Positions 27,718 through 36,893 of a stretch of 64,000 nt of DNA are shown here, piece by piece. Location of the stretch: NCBI RefSeq assembly GCF_038007285.1, contig NZ_JBBOWX010000001.1:2621501-2685500 (forward strand), written 5' to 3'. The notes under the pieces are model-generated. The model was given only the letters and a program-made list of their open reading frames with translations. It was not told the origin of the DNA and made no database searches. The translations under genes were made by a program, and so were the position numbers. The DNA is from Sporosarcina sp. FSL K6-3457 (GTDB taxonomy: Bacteria; Bacillota; Bacilli; Bacillales_A; Planococcaceae). Positions within the stretch are counted from its first letter, which is position 1, and each line of letters opens with the position of its first letter.

Positions 27718-28878
27718 TTACGGTACTGGTACAGGTGTTACATCTAATTCCCCATAAATCGCTGCTTCCTTATCCCAAACGACTACGTCATCACGTTGAA
27801 TGGCGCGCACATCGAGCGTATTCCGCGTAAATGCTTTACCACCAACCTCCGTAGATGCGAGCTCCATCTCCTCTCTTTTGAAAAGAACGATTGCTTCTTT
27901 CAAATCACCAATCACAAGAGGAGCCTTATTTTCAGTAGTTTTTAGAAAACGGTTCGCAACAACCGCGATAGGATGAACACCAAACAGTAGTTTACGATTC
28001 TTTTGCGTTGGATCCGGCTGAAGAATATACTTACCGTCTTCGTCCTTTAATTTATCCAAATAGTTAAATCCATCCTGATTAGTCAAGACGATAGCATTTG
28101 CGGAAATAGCAGGGTCAAGGTCTACGTTGATGACATCTTTAATATCATCCAAATCCGCAACCGCCTTTTTAGTAAACGTATTAATAGCCGCTAGAATTCC
28201 GACATTGCGTGTAACTTTTGATTTTTTCCCAAGCCATCTAATAACATAAGCTAGAATATTTTGATCGGAGTCTTGTAGAAATGTTCTAGACAGTGGAAGA
28301 ATACCAGAACGATCTTTGATAGCATATTCCACTTTTGAGAATTTAGGATTATCCGTATCTGGAATCTCTCCCATTTCATCCACTTCCGCAAAGGGAACCA
28401 TATCTGAATTTTTCTCCATCAGACGTGAACCAGAACGTGTAGACACAGGCTCAACAGTCACAAACTGCTCAAGAGCGTCAAATGAGCGTGCTAATTCATT
28501 AATTTTTGTTTGAACATCTTTTGGAATGACTAGTCCGCCATCTTCATCCGTAGCACCAGACATGGCGCGAACTTCATTTTCTTTCGTTTGAATTAATTCT
28601 CGTTCCTCTGCATTCAAGTCCTTATTTCGAAGAGCTTTCATGAATACATCACGATATTCCGGCTCTTCCCCAGCATTCGGGATAATAGGGTCTCCCCCTT
28701 GATTCTCCGCCGCCTCCGCTTCATCAAGGGAACGTTGCACCTCGATTTTCGCTTGTAAGGAACGGACTTCTTCCATCTTCGCTTCTGCATCTTTCACCTT
28801 GTCTTCACCCATAAGTGAACGGACTTCCATTTTTCTAGCTTCCAATTGCGCTAACAATTCGCGTAATTCTTTCGTCAT
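27718..28878 (-). CDS. Major capsid protein (HK97 fold)
   Basis: About 386 residues. The N-terminal ~100 residues are a charged coiled-coil delta domain that should act as scaffold and be cleaved. The mature part opens with MSGATDEDGGLVIPKDV, the usual capsid start region. The start is ATG at 28878, or a TTG two codons earlier that has better ribosome-site spacing. It follows the protease gene as in HK97. Confidence 0.92.
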   Translation of the reverse strand: MTKELRELLAQLEARKMEVRSLMGEDKVKDAEAKMEEVRSLQAKIEVQRSLDEAEAAENQGGDPIIPNAGEEPEYRDVFMKALRNKDLNAEERELIQTKENEVRAMSGATDEDGGLVIPKDVQTKINELARSFDALEQFVTVEPVSTRSGSRLMEKNSDMVPFAEVDEMGEIPDTDNPKFSKVEYAIKDRSGILPLSRTFLQDSDQNILAYVIRWLGKKSKVTRNVGILAAINTFTKKAVADLDDIKDVINVDLDPAISANAIVLTNQDGFNYLDKLKDEDGKYILQPDPTQKNRKLLFGVHPIAVVANRFLKTTENKAPLVIGDLKEAIVLFKREEMELASTEVGGKAFTRNTLDVRAIQRDDVVVWDKEAAIYGELDVTPVPVP

Positions 28879-28917
28879 TTTCAATCGATCTCCATTCTGT
28901 TTTTAGTTTTTGGCAAC

Positions 28918-28945
28918 AAAAAAAGAACCCGATTATATGAGTTCT
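28918..28945 (-). terminator. Hairpin at the end of the protease gene
   Basis: AGAAC...GTTCT stem followed by seven T on the minus strand, overlapping the protease stop codon. Likely a partial terminator before the capsid gene. Confidence 0.6.
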
Positions 28946-29568
28946 AATTCAAGTTCTAATTTTCTTTTGATAATTTCATCTTCAACTTTTTGTGCTGCCC
29001 TTTTTTCACTGTCCTTAAAATCTTCGAGTGATCGGGCTGAAACCTCGTTGGATGGATAAGCAGGAAAAGCAACAGGACTAATTTCAAATAAGTCAGCACT
29101 AAGAATTGTCCGTTTATACACCTTGCCATCTGCACGATTCTCTGACGACCACTTGTCCTTAATATTACTCATGCCGAACGATAGCCCGTCCACATCTCCT
29201 CGTTGAATGAGGGTCCATGCATCATTCCCATCTGAAGTAGCAGGGATATCCAAATCAAAGCGCAGCTCATCGCTTTCGTTATACACTCGCAACGTGCCAC
29301 TTTTCGTGTTGCCCAGTATTTTAGACGTATCGTGAGACCACAAACCTACCACATTTCGTACTTTCAAACTGTCAGTAAATGCACCGTCAGAAATTTGTTC
29401 AACGATTTTGTCGCCCCAATAATCGCGCATTTCAGCAGAATCAGTGTTGTACTTGATTGCTCCAGAAATAGTGCGCTCTTTCCCATCTTCGCCAGATGAC
29501 CGTATTTCAAGTTTAATGGGGATAGCGCGAATTTCTTTCTTGTCTTTTTCCTCTCTCGACTTACTCAA
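28933..29568 (-). CDS. HK97-family prohead protease
   Basis: 211 residues, TTG start overlapping the preceding stop. Family features: RTISGAIKYNT near the start, catalytic His in GLWSHD, catalytic Ser in GLSFGM, then LFEISPVAFPAYP. It matures the capsid by removing the delta domain. The C-terminus is a short Glu/Leu-rich helix. Confidence 0.92.
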   Translation of the reverse strand: MSKSREEKDKKEIRAIPIKLEIRSSGEDGKERTISGAIKYNTDSAEMRDYWGDKIVEQISDGAFTDSLKVRNVVGLWSHDTSKILGNTKSGTLRVYNESDELRFDLDIPATSDGNDAWTLIQRGDVDGLSFGMSNIKDKWSSENRADGKVYKRTILSADLFEISPVAFPAYPSNEVSARSLEDFKDSEKRAAQKVEDEIIKRKLELELELI

Positions 29569-29714
29569 GTGTTCTCACCTCCTTCCGGTGGATCTACCCT
29601 AATGACTGGAGAGTTGCACTTTTGACAATTCAAACCATCTGTGAATTTGTGCGTATTTTCAAGTTTCCAATCGCAAACCATGCAGTATAAGCTATGCTTT
29701 TTACCTTTAGTCAT
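29565..29714 (-). CDS. Small zinc-ribbon phage protein
   Basis: 49 residues with two CxxC pairs (CMVC and CQKC, 16 residues apart) typical of a single zinc ribbon. Its ATG overlaps the portal stop and its TGA overlaps the protease start, so all three are translationally coupled. The Shine-Dalgarno GGAGGTG is in the portal gene's last codons. Function unknown. Confidence 0.7.
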   Translation of the reverse strand: MTKGKKHSLYCMVCDWKLENTHKFTDGLNCQKCNSPVIRVDPPEGGENT

Positions 29715-31005
29715 CATCTTCACCTCCATCTATCGTTATCCGTGCATTGTTTTTCATATATGCTTCACCAGCACGACTAATTGGAATCATGTTGCCGTTA
29801 ACTAGCAATTCATCGCCGCCCTCTTCTGGTGGTAAATCTTCTTTCCCACGGGCTTCATTCGCTTTCAAAAAACCACCCTGCACGCCAATTCGATATGCTT
29901 CGTAACGAGTTTTCAAATCTCCACGTAAAATAGCATCAACATTAAACTTCAGATAAAAGCCAGCATCAATTTCACTATCCAAGAACAATTTATAGGTCAT
30001 TTCTTGCTCATACATAGTAAGGATAGATAAAAGCGTAGAATTGTAGAATTCCTGCTCCTGCTGCTCGATATTCGTATGAGTGGAACGATCCAAGTCATTC
30101 AGTTGGTGTGCCTTAATGCCAAACGCGGTCGCAAGCTGCTTAATTGTCACCTCGTTATTTTCAAGAAATTGAGCATCATGCATATTAAGTGACATCGGTA
30201 CAAATTGATAACCGACGGGCATAAGCGCTATTCGATGACTATTCTTTAATCCGCTGGACATCGATTCGAATTTTTCACGAAAATTCTTTTTTGCATCTTC
30301 ATTGAGATCTCCGACATACTGCACAATACCTTTAACCTGCAATCCTTGCTTATAAAAATTATTGATGAACTTTTCAGCAGATTTTGCATTCTCTAATAAG
30401 CCTTTTAATTCGTCAATCGTAGGAATGCCAACTAGCCCATCGAGCGTTACCGTGTTTTTGAAGTGCAATACTTCATGAGGATGAAGTTTAACCTGCTTAC
30501 CACCAACATTCACGATATACCACATTTTTGTGCTGCTATTTAACAATCCTACATCATCAATGTAGACAGTTACTTTTTCGGAATCGATTGGCCAAAGCGC
30601 TTTTACTTTGCCTTTTTTGTCGTACTCAATGCTAGCATAACTATTTCCACGCAAATTCCGCTGTGCCTCCAATGCGCTAAAAAAAGATGTCGTTGACATG
30701 TACAGGTTTGGTCGCAACTTTAACAAGCTACTAAAATAATGCCTGCTCGATTTCCGAATCCCGTTGTCATCCTCTTGATAGATCTTGATAGGTAACTTTG
30801 ATACAGATTCGGATAGTATTTTTACGCATGAAAAGATAGTCGCTACTTTCAATGCGTTCTTTCCACGTACATTCACACTATCCTTGGAGATGCCGAGGAA
30901 ATCCAGTAACTTTTCATCATCTTTATTTAATTCAAAGACATGGTTGCTACGTTCTTCCGCTACCTCTTCTTTTATTCCGAAAAACCAACGCGCAAAAGCC
31001 CCCAT
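29707..31005 (-). CDS. Phage portal protein (HK97 family)
   Basis: 432 residues from the ATG at 31005, which follows GGGAGGTG. Family features include the SESVSKLPIKIYQ helix, LRGNSYASIEYD, LHFKNTVTLDGLVGIPT and the late TNIEQQEQEFYNSTLLS. It forms the dodecameric packaging channel. Order small terminase, large terminase, portal, protease, capsid is canonical. Confidence 0.94.
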   Translation of the reverse strand: MGAFARWFFGIKEEVAEERSNHVFELNKDDEKLLDFLGISKDSVNVRGKNALKVATIFSCVKILSESVSKLPIKIYQEDDNGIRKSSRHYFSSLLKLRPNLYMSTTSFFSALEAQRNLRGNSYASIEYDKKGKVKALWPIDSEKVTVYIDDVGLLNSSTKMWYIVNVGGKQVKLHPHEVLHFKNTVTLDGLVGIPTIDELKGLLENAKSAEKFINNFYKQGLQVKGIVQYVGDLNEDAKKNFREKFESMSSGLKNSHRIALMPVGYQFVPMSLNMHDAQFLENNEVTIKQLATAFGIKAHQLNDLDRSTHTNIEQQEQEFYNSTLLSILTMYEQEMTYKLFLDSEIDAGFYLKFNVDAILRGDLKTRYEAYRIGVQGGFLKANEARGKEDLPPEEGGDELLVNGNMIPISRAGEAYMKNNARITIDGGEDDD

Positions 31006-31018
31006 TTGCTCACCTCCC

Positions 31019-32722
31019 TTAATCCCATAACATGCCAAGAAAGTCCTCTTCGGCAAATTCGGAAACGTCAATAATTTCTACTTCTCCAAACATAGCCCTA
31101 GCAAATGCATTAATAATTGCCGCCGCCGGATCAATTCGTTCAGTAGATTTCGATTTGTCGAGCATGATATTTTCCTGTTCACTCACTTTTTGAACCGCGT
31201 TACCCATCGCCCAATTTAATAATGGGTCGTCAAAGTGCATTAGGTTTTTGCCAAACACCGCTTTTCTGAGTCCTTTTGTTGGACCAGTTAAATGGTTGAT
31301 GTACTGCGGTATTTCCACGACTGTGAAATTGTATTTCTCCATATTTTGCGAAAACTGCGTAGCATTCCATTTGTCATAATTAACTTCTTGGATGTCATAG
31401 CCTGCTTCACGTAAATCTAACAAATATTGTTCGATGTAACTGTAATCCACAACTGCTCCTGGGGTAGTAGTCAAATGGCCTTGGTCCTTCCACAGAGAGA
31501 AAGGGACGTTATCCGTATTCATGCGTTCTTGCAAACGATCTTCTGGCATAAATGAGTGTTGCTTTACGGCATATGTCTTTTCATCAATTTTGAAGACAAG
31601 GCCTACACTTGTTAAGTCGGTTGTCGTGGATAAGTCAACGCCCGCCCAAACTGGATACGACTTCAAATCCACTTCATCCGCTATGCACAACCGCCATTTT
31701 TTCATGTTCATGTAGCCGCCGTCTTTCGCGTCCACCCAAATATTCATGTTTTTTGTAAGATACGTCCTCATTTTTTCCGGCACATCTAGCGCCGCTTTGA
31801 TTCGACTACGCAAATAATTCATGCCGTTTTCGTAAGAACAAATAATCGGATTCGCTTTTGGCCATACCGATTCATCTTTCACGTCATCGTCTTTATCCAA
31901 TTCATTTACCATGACGAAATATTGATCATTTGTAATCGGATCGTGAGGATTAACGATTTGAGAAACATATTTATATTCAACACGATAGCAAGGGTTATTC
32001 AGATTGAATCCCGCAGTCGTGATAATCATCATAAGAGGTTGCGAACGAGCACCCATTCCTGATTCTATAATTTCATACATTTCATCAGTTTCATGCGCAT
32101 GATATTCATCAATGATGCCGCATTGTGGATTATAGCCATCACCTTTTTTTCCGTCTTCCTTGCTCAATGACTTAACAAAAGAATCGCTTTTCAAATGGGT
32201 AATTGTCCCATACGCAACATTGAACTTATCACGTAGATTTTCGTTACCTCGAATCATCTGATCAATTTCATCCCACACAATTTTCGCCTGATCTTTTTTT
32301 GTTGCCGCACAATAGACTTCCGCAGATGACTCACCGAATGCAGATGACTCATAACTACCAACTGCGCCCAAACTTTGAGATTTAGCATTTTTTCGGGCAA
32401 CTTGCCAATAAGCCTTGTTAAATCGTCGCAATCCTGTATCTACGTGAAGCCACCCGTATATATTGCCAAATATAAACTGCTGAATTATATGGGGGTCTAT
32501 ATATTGACCTGCAAGTACACCTTTCCGATGCTTGAAAAGTCGCATCCAGTCAAGGAAACGTTCAGCTGCCATTTCTGAAAATACGTAAGGGAATGCTTCA
32601 GTACCTTGTTTCGTCAAGTCATCCAAAAAACGACGACACGCCCACTTGTGTTTTTCACAAGCAACAGTGCCGCCGTCTAATACAGACTCACTATATTCAA
32701 TTAATTTTTCCAGCAACGACAT
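31019..32722 (-). CDS. terL: Terminase large subunit
   Basis: 567 residues of the HK97-like Terminase_1 family. The adenine/Walker A-like motif is ARKNAKSQ (about 110), Walker B is CGIIDEYHAH (about 205), and the nuclease domain begins at AGVDLSTTTDLT (about 365) with a second acidic patch later. It is the ATP-driven packaging motor and DNA-cutting nuclease. It overlaps the small subunit by one base. Confidence 0.94.
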   Translation of the reverse strand: MSLLEKLIEYSESVLDGGTVACEKHKWACRRFLDDLTKQGTEAFPYVFSEMAAERFLDWMRLFKHRKGVLAGQYIDPHIIQQFIFGNIYGWLHVDTGLRRFNKAYWQVARKNAKSQSLGAVGSYESSAFGESSAEVYCAATKKDQAKIVWDEIDQMIRGNENLRDKFNVAYGTITHLKSDSFVKSLSKEDGKKGDGYNPQCGIIDEYHAHETDEMYEIIESGMGARSQPLMMIITTAGFNLNNPCYRVEYKYVSQIVNPHDPITNDQYFVMVNELDKDDDVKDESVWPKANPIICSYENGMNYLRSRIKAALDVPEKMRTYLTKNMNIWVDAKDGGYMNMKKWRLCIADEVDLKSYPVWAGVDLSTTTDLTSVGLVFKIDEKTYAVKQHSFMPEDRLQERMNTDNVPFSLWKDQGHLTTTPGAVVDYSYIEQYLLDLREAGYDIQEVNYDKWNATQFSQNMEKYNFTVVEIPQYINHLTGPTKGLRKAVFGKNLMHFDDPLLNWAMGNAVQKVSEQENIMLDKSKSTERIDPAAAIINAFARAMFGEVEIIDVSEFAEEDFLGMLWD

Positions 32723-33234
32723 TAGACATCACCGAATTTCTTTTCGAACTCCGACTCTTCTTTCTTTTCTGGCGTAGGAATAACTAATTTCAGACGTGAA
32801 GAAATCGTTAAACCTAAATCTGCCGCTGCCGCACGACACTCTGTAAATAGCGTATTTTTTACCCGCGCCAATTTTGGATAATCTTCATTCGCAAAAGTCA
32901 TTTTCTTCCCGTCTGGATTTGTAATTGTTTCAGTAGGCTTTATTTTCCGCATTTCTTTCACAATCAAAAGATACTGATACTTTGAATCTAAGTATCTAGC
33001 AAGTGCATCTACATCAAGATCGCTGAATATTTCAAGCCGCATTAGTTCGGATGATATTTGATCAAACTCTCTTTTTTGCGCCGCCGTCAAATACGATGGA
33101 GCTACAACGTTATCTGTCGAGCCACGCATTTTTTTCTCATGATCCGCACGTCGTTCTTTTTCTGATTTAGTCAGGTGCTTGGATTTCCCTTTTCCTTGGA
33201 TCACTGCTAACGGTTGTTTATTTCTTCCCGCCAT
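32722..33234 (-). CDS. terS: Terminase small subunit (P27 family)
   Basis: 170 residues. MAGRNKQPLAVIQGKGKSKH followed by LTAAQKREFDQISSEL and the long central helices are typical of P27-family small terminases, which recognise the packaging start site. Confidence 0.9.
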   Translation of the reverse strand: MAGRNKQPLAVIQGKGKSKHLTKSEKERRADHEKKMRGSTDNVVAPSYLTAAQKREFDQISSELMRLEIFSDLDVDALARYLDSKYQYLLIVKEMRKIKPTETITNPDGKKMTFANEDYPKLARVKNTLFTECRAAAADLGLTISSRLKLVIPTPEKKEESEFEKKFGDV

Positions 33235-33282
33235 TTCTTCACCTCCTCAAAAAATATTCCAAAAACGGGTTTTTTCACATGG

Positions 33283-33345
33283 AAAGGGGGGCGAGCGGTC
33301 GCCATTGGCTTCCGCTCTAAATTTTCCGACCACCCCTCCCCTTTT
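33283..33345. other. Candidate packaging (cos) region with GC-rich inverted repeat
   Basis: Between terS and the HNH gene lies a G-rich arm (33283-33301, AAAGGGGGG...GGTCG) matched by a C-rich inverted arm (33327-33345) around an AT-rich centre. P27 terminase plus HNH genes are associated with cos-type packaging, and the cut site usually lies here. The exact nick site cannot be read from sequence. Confidence 0.4.
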
Positions 33346-33453
33346 GTTTTGATTTTTCGAACATCACACACTACTTAAGTTGTATCTTTTGCGCGGACTA
33401 CTCACACTATTACATTCGTCGTGTTTGTTTTAATTGTTCGAACAATATGCACA

Positions 33454-33849
33454 TTATGATTTGAAATCGTATTTCAATCTGTCTTCAGCTGTTTTGACAG
33501 CATGACACCTGTTGCACAACGATTGTAAATTCAAATGATAAATTCGCAAATGGTACGCAATTTTAATCGGGATAATATGGTCTACCATGTCGGCGCTCTG
33601 GATGTGCTTATCTTGTAGGCAGTGTTGACATAGCCCGTGGTCACGTCTTAGCGCATGCTCCCTTGCACGCTCCCACTCCTGTGACTTGTAGAAGGCTGCC
33701 CCTGACTTGTCCCTCTTGTGTTCGTCATAGTGCCGGTGCCTCGCTGCCTGTTGCTCTGCTTGCTTGTGCTCATGGTCCTCGCAGTAGCGTGTACGCGTCA
33801 GGTTGCCACACGCCGGATGACTGCATGGTCTTAGTGGTCGTTTGATAAG
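33454..33849 (-). CDS. HNH endonuclease lacking a standard start codon
   Basis: 131 codons without ATG, GTG or TTG before an internal Met near codon 88. The content is a full phage HNH nuclease: RPCSHPACGNLTRTRYCEDH, FYKSQEWERAR, C74-x2-C77, DHIIPI (90-95), NLQSLCNRCH (107-116). Such HNH proteins act with the terminase in cos cleavage. The upstream frame begins GTGAGTAAAAACGAG in a register shifted by one base, so a one-base change in the A5 or G5 run may have broken the 5' end. Otherwise a rare start such as ATC after GAGAGGGGG is used. Confidence 0.75.
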   Translation of the reverse strand, partial: LIKRPLRPCSHPACGNLTRTRYCEDHEHKQAEQQAARHRHYDEHKRDKSGAAFYKSQEWERAREHALRRDHGLCQHCLQDKHIQSADMVDHIIPIKIAYHLRIYHLNLQSLCNRCHAVKTAEDRLKYDFKS

Positions 33850-34078
33850 ACAGCCCCCTCTCGTTTTTACTCACCCAGCATCGTCACAGGTGCACGCTGG
33901 TCGTGAGCCACCCCTTTATCGTTAACCATAGGCATGGATTTGTCGTAAGAATGTGTCGCATGTAAATAAATAGAATATGAAATTTAACTCCTAATTTAGA
34001 ATTGAAGTATCTAGTTTTGATTTCCGATTACGAAAAAAGAAATCCGAAAAGGAAAAGGAAATACGAAATCCGATATAA
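33850..34078. other. Non-coding interval upstream of the HNH gene
   Basis: About 230 bases, AT-rich toward 34000 and with an ACCAGC...GCTGGT inverted pair near 33880. No gene supported. Confidence 0.4.
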
Positions 34079-34106
34079 GAAAAAGCCCACTCGATTGAGT
34101 AGACTT
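34079..34106 (-). terminator. Terminator of the early/middle operon
   Basis: Stem AAGTCTACTC / GAGTGGGCTT (two G-T pairs) with an AATC loop and a T-rich run on the minus strand. It separates the early/middle genes from HNH and the late operon. Confidence 0.75.
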
Positions 34107-34121
34107 TGATTGTAAATATTG

Positions 34122-34250
34122 TCATTTAATTAGTAATACGATAACCAATATTAAAAGCATAATTGTATATGTTGCTCCGTTGTGTCTCACTAAGAACTCC
34201 CATGACTTTTCAATGCCACCGAATAATTTTTCATATGCGGCATTTAGCAT
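34122..34250 (-). CDS. 42-residue single-helix membrane protein
   Basis: The ATG overlaps the stop of the zinc-finger gene upstream (ATGCTAA). The N-terminal half is amphipathic (AAYEKLFGGIEKSWEFLV) and the C-terminal half hydrophobic (YTIMLLILVIVLLI). It is the last gene before the operon terminator. Function unknown. Confidence 0.55.
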   Translation of the reverse strand: MLNAAYEKLFGGIEKSWEFLVRHNGATYTIMLLILVIVLLIK

Positions 34251-34558
34251 TCAGCAATTGCTCGCGCATCGTCCATGCTTCGTTTGATTAATGCTTTGAG
34301 CGCAGTTTCACTTTGAATGAGCTCATTCAATCCAGCACCTGATTTACCTCGCATTGATACATGTAGCTTACGCATTTCCTTTTGAAGCTGCAACGTTTCA
34401 GCACTCGCATAAAAAGTAATATACTCACGCTTGCAGTGCGGACAACGAAAGTAATTCTTTTCAACTCCACCTTTAACTTTACGCGTTCGAATCTTGGTGA
34501 TTGTAAATTCCTTTTTACATCCGGCATCGCAATGTGTAACTACTGGTTTGCTCGCCAT
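34244..34558 (-). CDS. Phage zinc-finger protein
   Basis: 104 residues. Cysteines at THCDAGC and FRCPHC form a four-Cys zinc site, followed by a coiled-coil-like helix. Such proteins are frequent in Bacillus phages; some may bind nucleic acid. No specific role assigned. Confidence 0.7.
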   Translation of the reverse strand: MASKPVVTHCDAGCKKEFTITKIRTRKVKGGVEKNYFRCPHCKREYITFYASAETLQLQKEMRKLHVSMRGKSGAGLNELIQSETALKALIKRSMDDARAIAEC

Positions 34559-34584
34559 GTTACCTCTCCTCTTTTATTATTTTT

Positions 34585-34869
34585 TCATTCCTCTTTCATA
34601 TCCATTTGAATTAAATGCTTGCACTTCGGACATTGAGTAGATAATTTATACACTTTCTTTTGCGGATTGAGTTCCTCTGCAAACGTATTGGCTATGCCTG
34701 GAAACGATATAGCGATAGCTACAATGGAAATCAAAGTTATTGAATCAAGATTACCACTTACTCCTTCAGTAATTAGAGTTAATCCTGTGTAAATAAAAAA
34801 GAACATTAAAAATATAGCCATTGTGATTAACTGAATTCGTTTATATACTTTTTTTACTTTTTCCCACAT
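34585..34869 (-). CDS. Membrane protein with C-terminal CxxC motif
   Basis: 94 residues. Two hydrophobic helices (about 12-33 and 43-62), then a cytoplasmic tail with CPKC. The start follows AGGGGGGA. Phage accessory of unknown function. Confidence 0.65.
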   Translation of the reverse strand: MWEKVKKVYKRIQLITMAIFLMFFFIYTGLTLITEGVSGNLDSITLISIVAIAISFPGIANTFAEELNPQKKVYKLSTQCPKCKHLIQMDMKEE

Positions 34870-35069
34870 AAAAATCCCCCCTTCACTTACTTACGAACAT
34901 TTGTAATGAAAGGTTTCAAATTAAAAACACTCGCACAAAGCACACTACTTATCAGCAGGATACTTCACGCGAGCGCAAAAGGGGGTAGGATATTCAAATG
35001 GCTCTTTACAACTGCCACACTATCATCCTAGCACCTTTACTTTCCCCTGAACATGTCCCGCTTTTGCCC

Positions 35070-35585
35070 TCACTCATTTCTAAGGCCGTATACGCCGAAG
35101 AGTATGACAGAAAGACGTTCAGCTGCCGCATCAATCACCTTATACACGCTACGCTCATTCATTCCAAAATCCACTGCTATTTCAGCAATTTTCTGACCAT
35201 CTACATATCTAGCTTGCAGAATATCAAACTGCTTGTTTCCACTCGCAGCATCCTCTTGGCCGCAAATGAATTCCAGTGTATCAAGCGCCTGGTCCAAATA
35301 CCGAATCATGACCAACGTGCGTTGGGTCGTTTGCTTAATCGATGAAACCAAATCTTCACCTAGCACCAGGAGTTCTTTTTTGCTAACCTCCACCCACTGC
35401 GCATCAGACTCGCCTTTTATCTTTTCTTCATATTTCTTAAAAGTACGATAATTGCGGAGCAACAGCTTCGTATTCCTCAGGCGCCTACTCTGTTCATTTT
35501 TCCCATTCACCATCCGTTGTTCTTCGTGTATTTCAATTACCTTGGATGTGATCAGCTTGATTTGGTCATTTGACAAACCCTTCAA
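35070..35585 (-). CDS. ArpU/RinA-like phage late transcription regulator
   Basis: About 171 residues. The C-terminal ~60 residues (FDILQARYVDGQKIAEIAVDFGMNERSVYKVIDAAAERL) read as a sigma-region-4-like HTH, as in ArpU and RinA regulators that switch on late genes. Its place at the end of the middle genes fits a late activator. The start is TTG at 35585 (good spacing to GAGG) or ATG at 35591. Confidence 0.75.
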   Translation of the reverse strand: MKGLSNDQIKLITSKVIEIHEEQRMVNGKNEQSRRLRNTKLLLRNYRTFKKYEEKIKGESDAQWVEVSKKELLVLGEDLVSSIKQTTQRTLVMIRYLDQALDTLEFICGQEDAASGNKQFDILQARYVDGQKIAEIAVDFGMNERSVYKVIDAAAERLSVILFGVYGLRNE

Positions 35586-35639
35586 CTTCATCCCCCTCGT
35601 TAATTATGTACGCCGCCTTTTGCAGGAAAATCAATTGGC

Positions 35640-35906
35640 TCAGTACAATATACTTTTCGTATCTTTATAGCCCGCTGGCAGTTTGGCATCCCTTAACACA
35701 ACCCATTCGCCAGAATCAATCATCCCCTGTGCTTCGTCGATTCCCATCTTTGTTCGCGACGAATCAGGATAAACCACGTAAATCGAATTCTTTCTGACTC
35801 CAAAAAAATCACGTTCGAACGAGATGATTGCCTTTCCTACACTTTTACTGTGAATGAACTCACAACCATCTATATCCTCAATTTTAAAGTTTGCTACTCT
35901 ATTCAT
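35640..35906 (-). CDS. Hypothetical phage protein
   Basis: 88 residues from the ATG at 35906, which overlaps the upstream stop (GAATGA) and follows GAGGAGG. Beta-rich start (FKIEDIDGCEFIHS, KAIISFERDFFG). No family recognised. Confidence 0.65.
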   Translation of the reverse strand: MNRVANFKIEDIDGCEFIHSKSVGKAIISFERDFFGVRKNSIYVVYPDSSRTKMGIDEAQGMIDSGEWVVLRDAKLPAGYKDTKSILY

Positions 35907-36106
35907 TCGGTCGCCTCCTCGTAATTCCGACGGCAATCGCGACAATAATTCATGAACCTTCCGCTGCCATCAAAATCTTTAAATGTGTATCCCTCGCTCA
36001 AAGCCCCATTCATTTGATTATCCCAGTTTAAGCTTTCTCCTAGTCTAGTGCTTTTTCCGCAACAATCACAAACCACATAAGTAACTGTTTTATGTTTATA
36101 TGCCAC
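35903..36106 (-). CDS. Small zinc-binding phage protein
   Basis: 67 residues, GTG start eight bases after AAGGAG. Two Cys pairs, CDCCGKS near the start and CRDCRRNY near the end, suggest a zinc site with a WDNQ-containing loop between. Similar short proteins occur in phage early operons. Function unknown. Confidence 0.65.
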   Translation of the reverse strand: MAYKHKTVTYVVCDCCGKSTRLGESLNWDNQMNGALSEGYTFKDFDGSGRFMNYCRDCRRNYEEATE

Positions 36107-36133
36107 ACCCTTCACTCCTTCACTTAATGGTCG

Positions 36134-36376
36134 TTACCTCGAGTGAACGAAATCCTTTGCATCACTGTATAACCGACCTCTTGGCACAAAATTAAATCCA
36201 TATAAATTAAAGAATCCGTCATTTGTCATTTGAAACCAATTCACCGCTAAATCCCATTGCCAGTGACCGTTAAATTTTCCATAAAGTAATCTTTTGGAAG
36301 CTGCTCTTGCTTGAAGATTTCGTTCTCTTTCAGCTTTTTGAGATTCTTCAAAAGGATTGAAATACAGCATTCTCAT
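36134..36376 (-). CDS. Hypothetical phage protein
   Basis: 80 residues, aromatic-rich (HWQWDLAVNWF). Three nearby ATG codons make the start uncertain by up to three residues; AAAGGA is upstream. No family recognised. Confidence 0.6.
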   Translation of the reverse strand: MRMLYFNPFEESQKAERERNLQARAASKRLLYGKFNGHWQWDLAVNWFQMTNDGFFNLYGFNFVPRGRLYSDAKDFVHSR

Positions 36377-36407
36377 CATCTTCCTTTCTTGATTCGCATT
36401 TTGGTCG

Positions 36408-36641
36408 TTATGCGTCTATGTGTTCGGAATGAATTGTAAGGTCATCTTCGTATATTTCCATCCATCTGCCGTTAGAATCCGTCAAACGAACAGACTCAGC
36501 TGCGGCAATAAATCTGTACGGTTCTTCATCCTTTTCCCAAACGCTCCCAACCTCCACCGCAAAGTATTTATTTTCGACAAATGAACCGTCGTCATCAAAA
36601 ACATCTAATTCCAAACTTTTTATGCATTTGTATTTAGGCAT
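36408..36641 (-). CDS. Hypothetical phage protein, acidic beta-rich
   Basis: 77 residues, with a good GGAAGGA ribosome site in the end of the preceding gene. The strands YKCIKSLELDVF, FAVEVGSVWEKDE and RWMEIYEDDL suggest a small SH3-like barrel often found in phage early operons. No function assigned. Confidence 0.62.
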   Translation of the reverse strand: MPKYKCIKSLELDVFDDDGSFVENKYFAVEVGSVWEKDEEPYRFIAAAESVRLTDSNGRWMEIYEDDLTIHSEHIDA

Positions 36642-36642
36642 A

Positions 36643-36840
36643 TTAAGACCATCCTTCCTTTTTCAGTTCGTACTGCGTATCGTGTTGAGCAACAACTTCT
36701 CGACTTTCACGCTCGATAACCCTGTTATAGGGCAATAACTGTGATATAAGAACGTCTTTATCATTGGACAACGCTATATCTCCCCACCTAAAACCCTTGC
36801 GTGTACGATATTTCTCTGCCCATTGAAGTGCATATTTCAC
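36643..36840 (-). CDS. Hypothetical phage protein
   Basis: 65 residues. GTG start at 36840 chosen for spacing to AAGGAG. Basic N-terminus (YALQWAEKYRTRKG). Upstream is one of two identical 25-base leader repeats. Unknown function. Confidence 0.58.
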   Translation of the reverse strand: MKYALQWAEKYRTRKGFRWGDIALSNDKDVLISQLLPYNRVIERESREVVAQHDTQYELKKEGWS

Positions 36841-36893
36841 CTTCCTCACTCCTTCGCCTAATGTGTCTTAACTGAACCTAATGGTCGTAATGT

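Noticed and set aside
33663..33845. Plus-strand 60-codon frame opposite the HNH gene
   Set aside because: Cys/Pro/His-rich antisense of the HNH reading; the minus-strand frame carries the clear nuclease motifs.
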